Source: an uncultured Rhodospirillaceae bacterium (GTDB taxonomy: Bacteria; Pseudomonadota; Alphaproteobacteria; RF32; CAG-239). Taken from it: a DNA stretch of 5,787 nucleotides. A program made the translations under genes and the position numbers. The notes under the pieces are model-generated. The model had not been told where the DNA came from and did no database searches. It was given only the letters and a program-made list of their open reading frames with translations. The stretch covers positions 1-5,787 of the forward strand of contig OMQI01000078.1 in the NCBI GenBank assembly GCA_900313185.1, written 5' to 3'. Shown piece by piece: positions 5,575 through 5,787 of this stretch (position 1 is the first letter of the stretch; each line of letters begins with the position of its first letter).

Positions 5575-5787
5575 AGCGCAACGCCTCCGCTGGATTATAC
5601 TTTGAAGCACGATACGCCGGATATATCGTAGCTAAAAACGACAATATCAAAGTTATCACTATTACCAATAATACTTCGGTATTATTGACTTTAGCCGGTA
5701 ACTGCGACAAGAAATATATTTCAGACGAGAACAATTCACGCCCCGATAAACGTTGCAAGAGTTGTCTGATACTTTCGATATTATAGC
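5567..5787 (-). CDS. lolC: LolC/LolE-type lipoprotein-releasing permease, C-terminal part
   Basis: Only the last 73 or so codons are in the window; the reading frame stays open to the right edge, so the gene is cut by the window and not broken. The visible protein contains GRELFSSEIYFLSQLP, a periplasmic piece typical of the LolC/LolE/FtsX family just before the last membrane segment. That segment follows (about VLLVIVITLILSFLATIYP), then the cytoplasmic end PAYRASKYNPAEALRYE and TAG. This ending is characteristic of LolC/LolE permeases, and the overlapping lolD confirms the complex. The part seen cannot separate LolC from LolE, and many alphaproteobacteria have a single permease serving both roles. 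The symbol is therefore provisional. Confidence 0.92.
   Translation of the reverse strand, partial: YNIESIRQLLQRLSGRELFSSEIYFLSQLPAKVNNTEVLLVIVITLILSFLATIYPAYRASKYNPAEALRYE

Noticed and set aside
5575..5610. Upstream GTG start for lolD adding 12 residues
   Set aside because: It lies inside the permease coding region. The ATG at 5574 has GGAGG at the right distance and gives the normal LolD N-terminus.

Overview
The window looks like a chromosomal housekeeping stretch from an AT-rich (about 35-40 % GC by eye) alphaproteobacterium, probably a host-associated or uncultured lineage. The lineage call is inference. It rests on the tRNA-Gly(GCC) sequence, the small basic protein ahead of murA, the DivIC/FtsB protein with GDRGL and DLLDERAR motifs, and the LolC/E C-terminus ending in AEALRYE. 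I see no mobile element, CRISPR array or phage gene.

Left part (1-2565). A tRNA-Gly(GCC) gene lies on the minus strand at 3-77. Its T-loop carries C where nearly all tRNAs have U55. A divergent control region follows (78-293), with three phased runs of eight A/T next to the tRNA promoter. To the right runs a tightly overlapping plus-strand operon: a 47-residue basic protein (294-437), murA (424-1716, GTG start) and an exported protein with eight mature cysteines (1691-2536, TTG start). Each downstream start sits inside the preceding gene behind a good Shine-Dalgarno sequence. A strong hairpin terminator (2541-2573) ends the operon.

Right part (2566-5787). All genes are on the minus strand and converge on the operon. 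In transcription order they are the 3' end of a lipoprotein-releasing permease gene (lolC/lolE type, cut by the window edge), lolD (overlapping it by 8 bases), an ftsB/divIC-like gene and a dsbD-family thiol:disulfide reductase gene. The two gaps between lolD, ftsB and dsbD (84 and 108 bases) are very AT-rich.

The common theme is the cell envelope: peptidoglycan precursor synthesis (MurA), lipoprotein export (LolCDE), division (FtsB) and periplasmic disulfide chemistry (DsbD). The least familiar item is the exported protein at 1691-2536. It appears to be two copies of a four-cysteine domain and ends only 29 bases from the DsbD-family gene. No dramatic new system is evident. The best leads are that duplicated cysteine protein, the small protein ahead of murA, the unusual tRNA T-loop and the short membrane core of the DsbD homologue.
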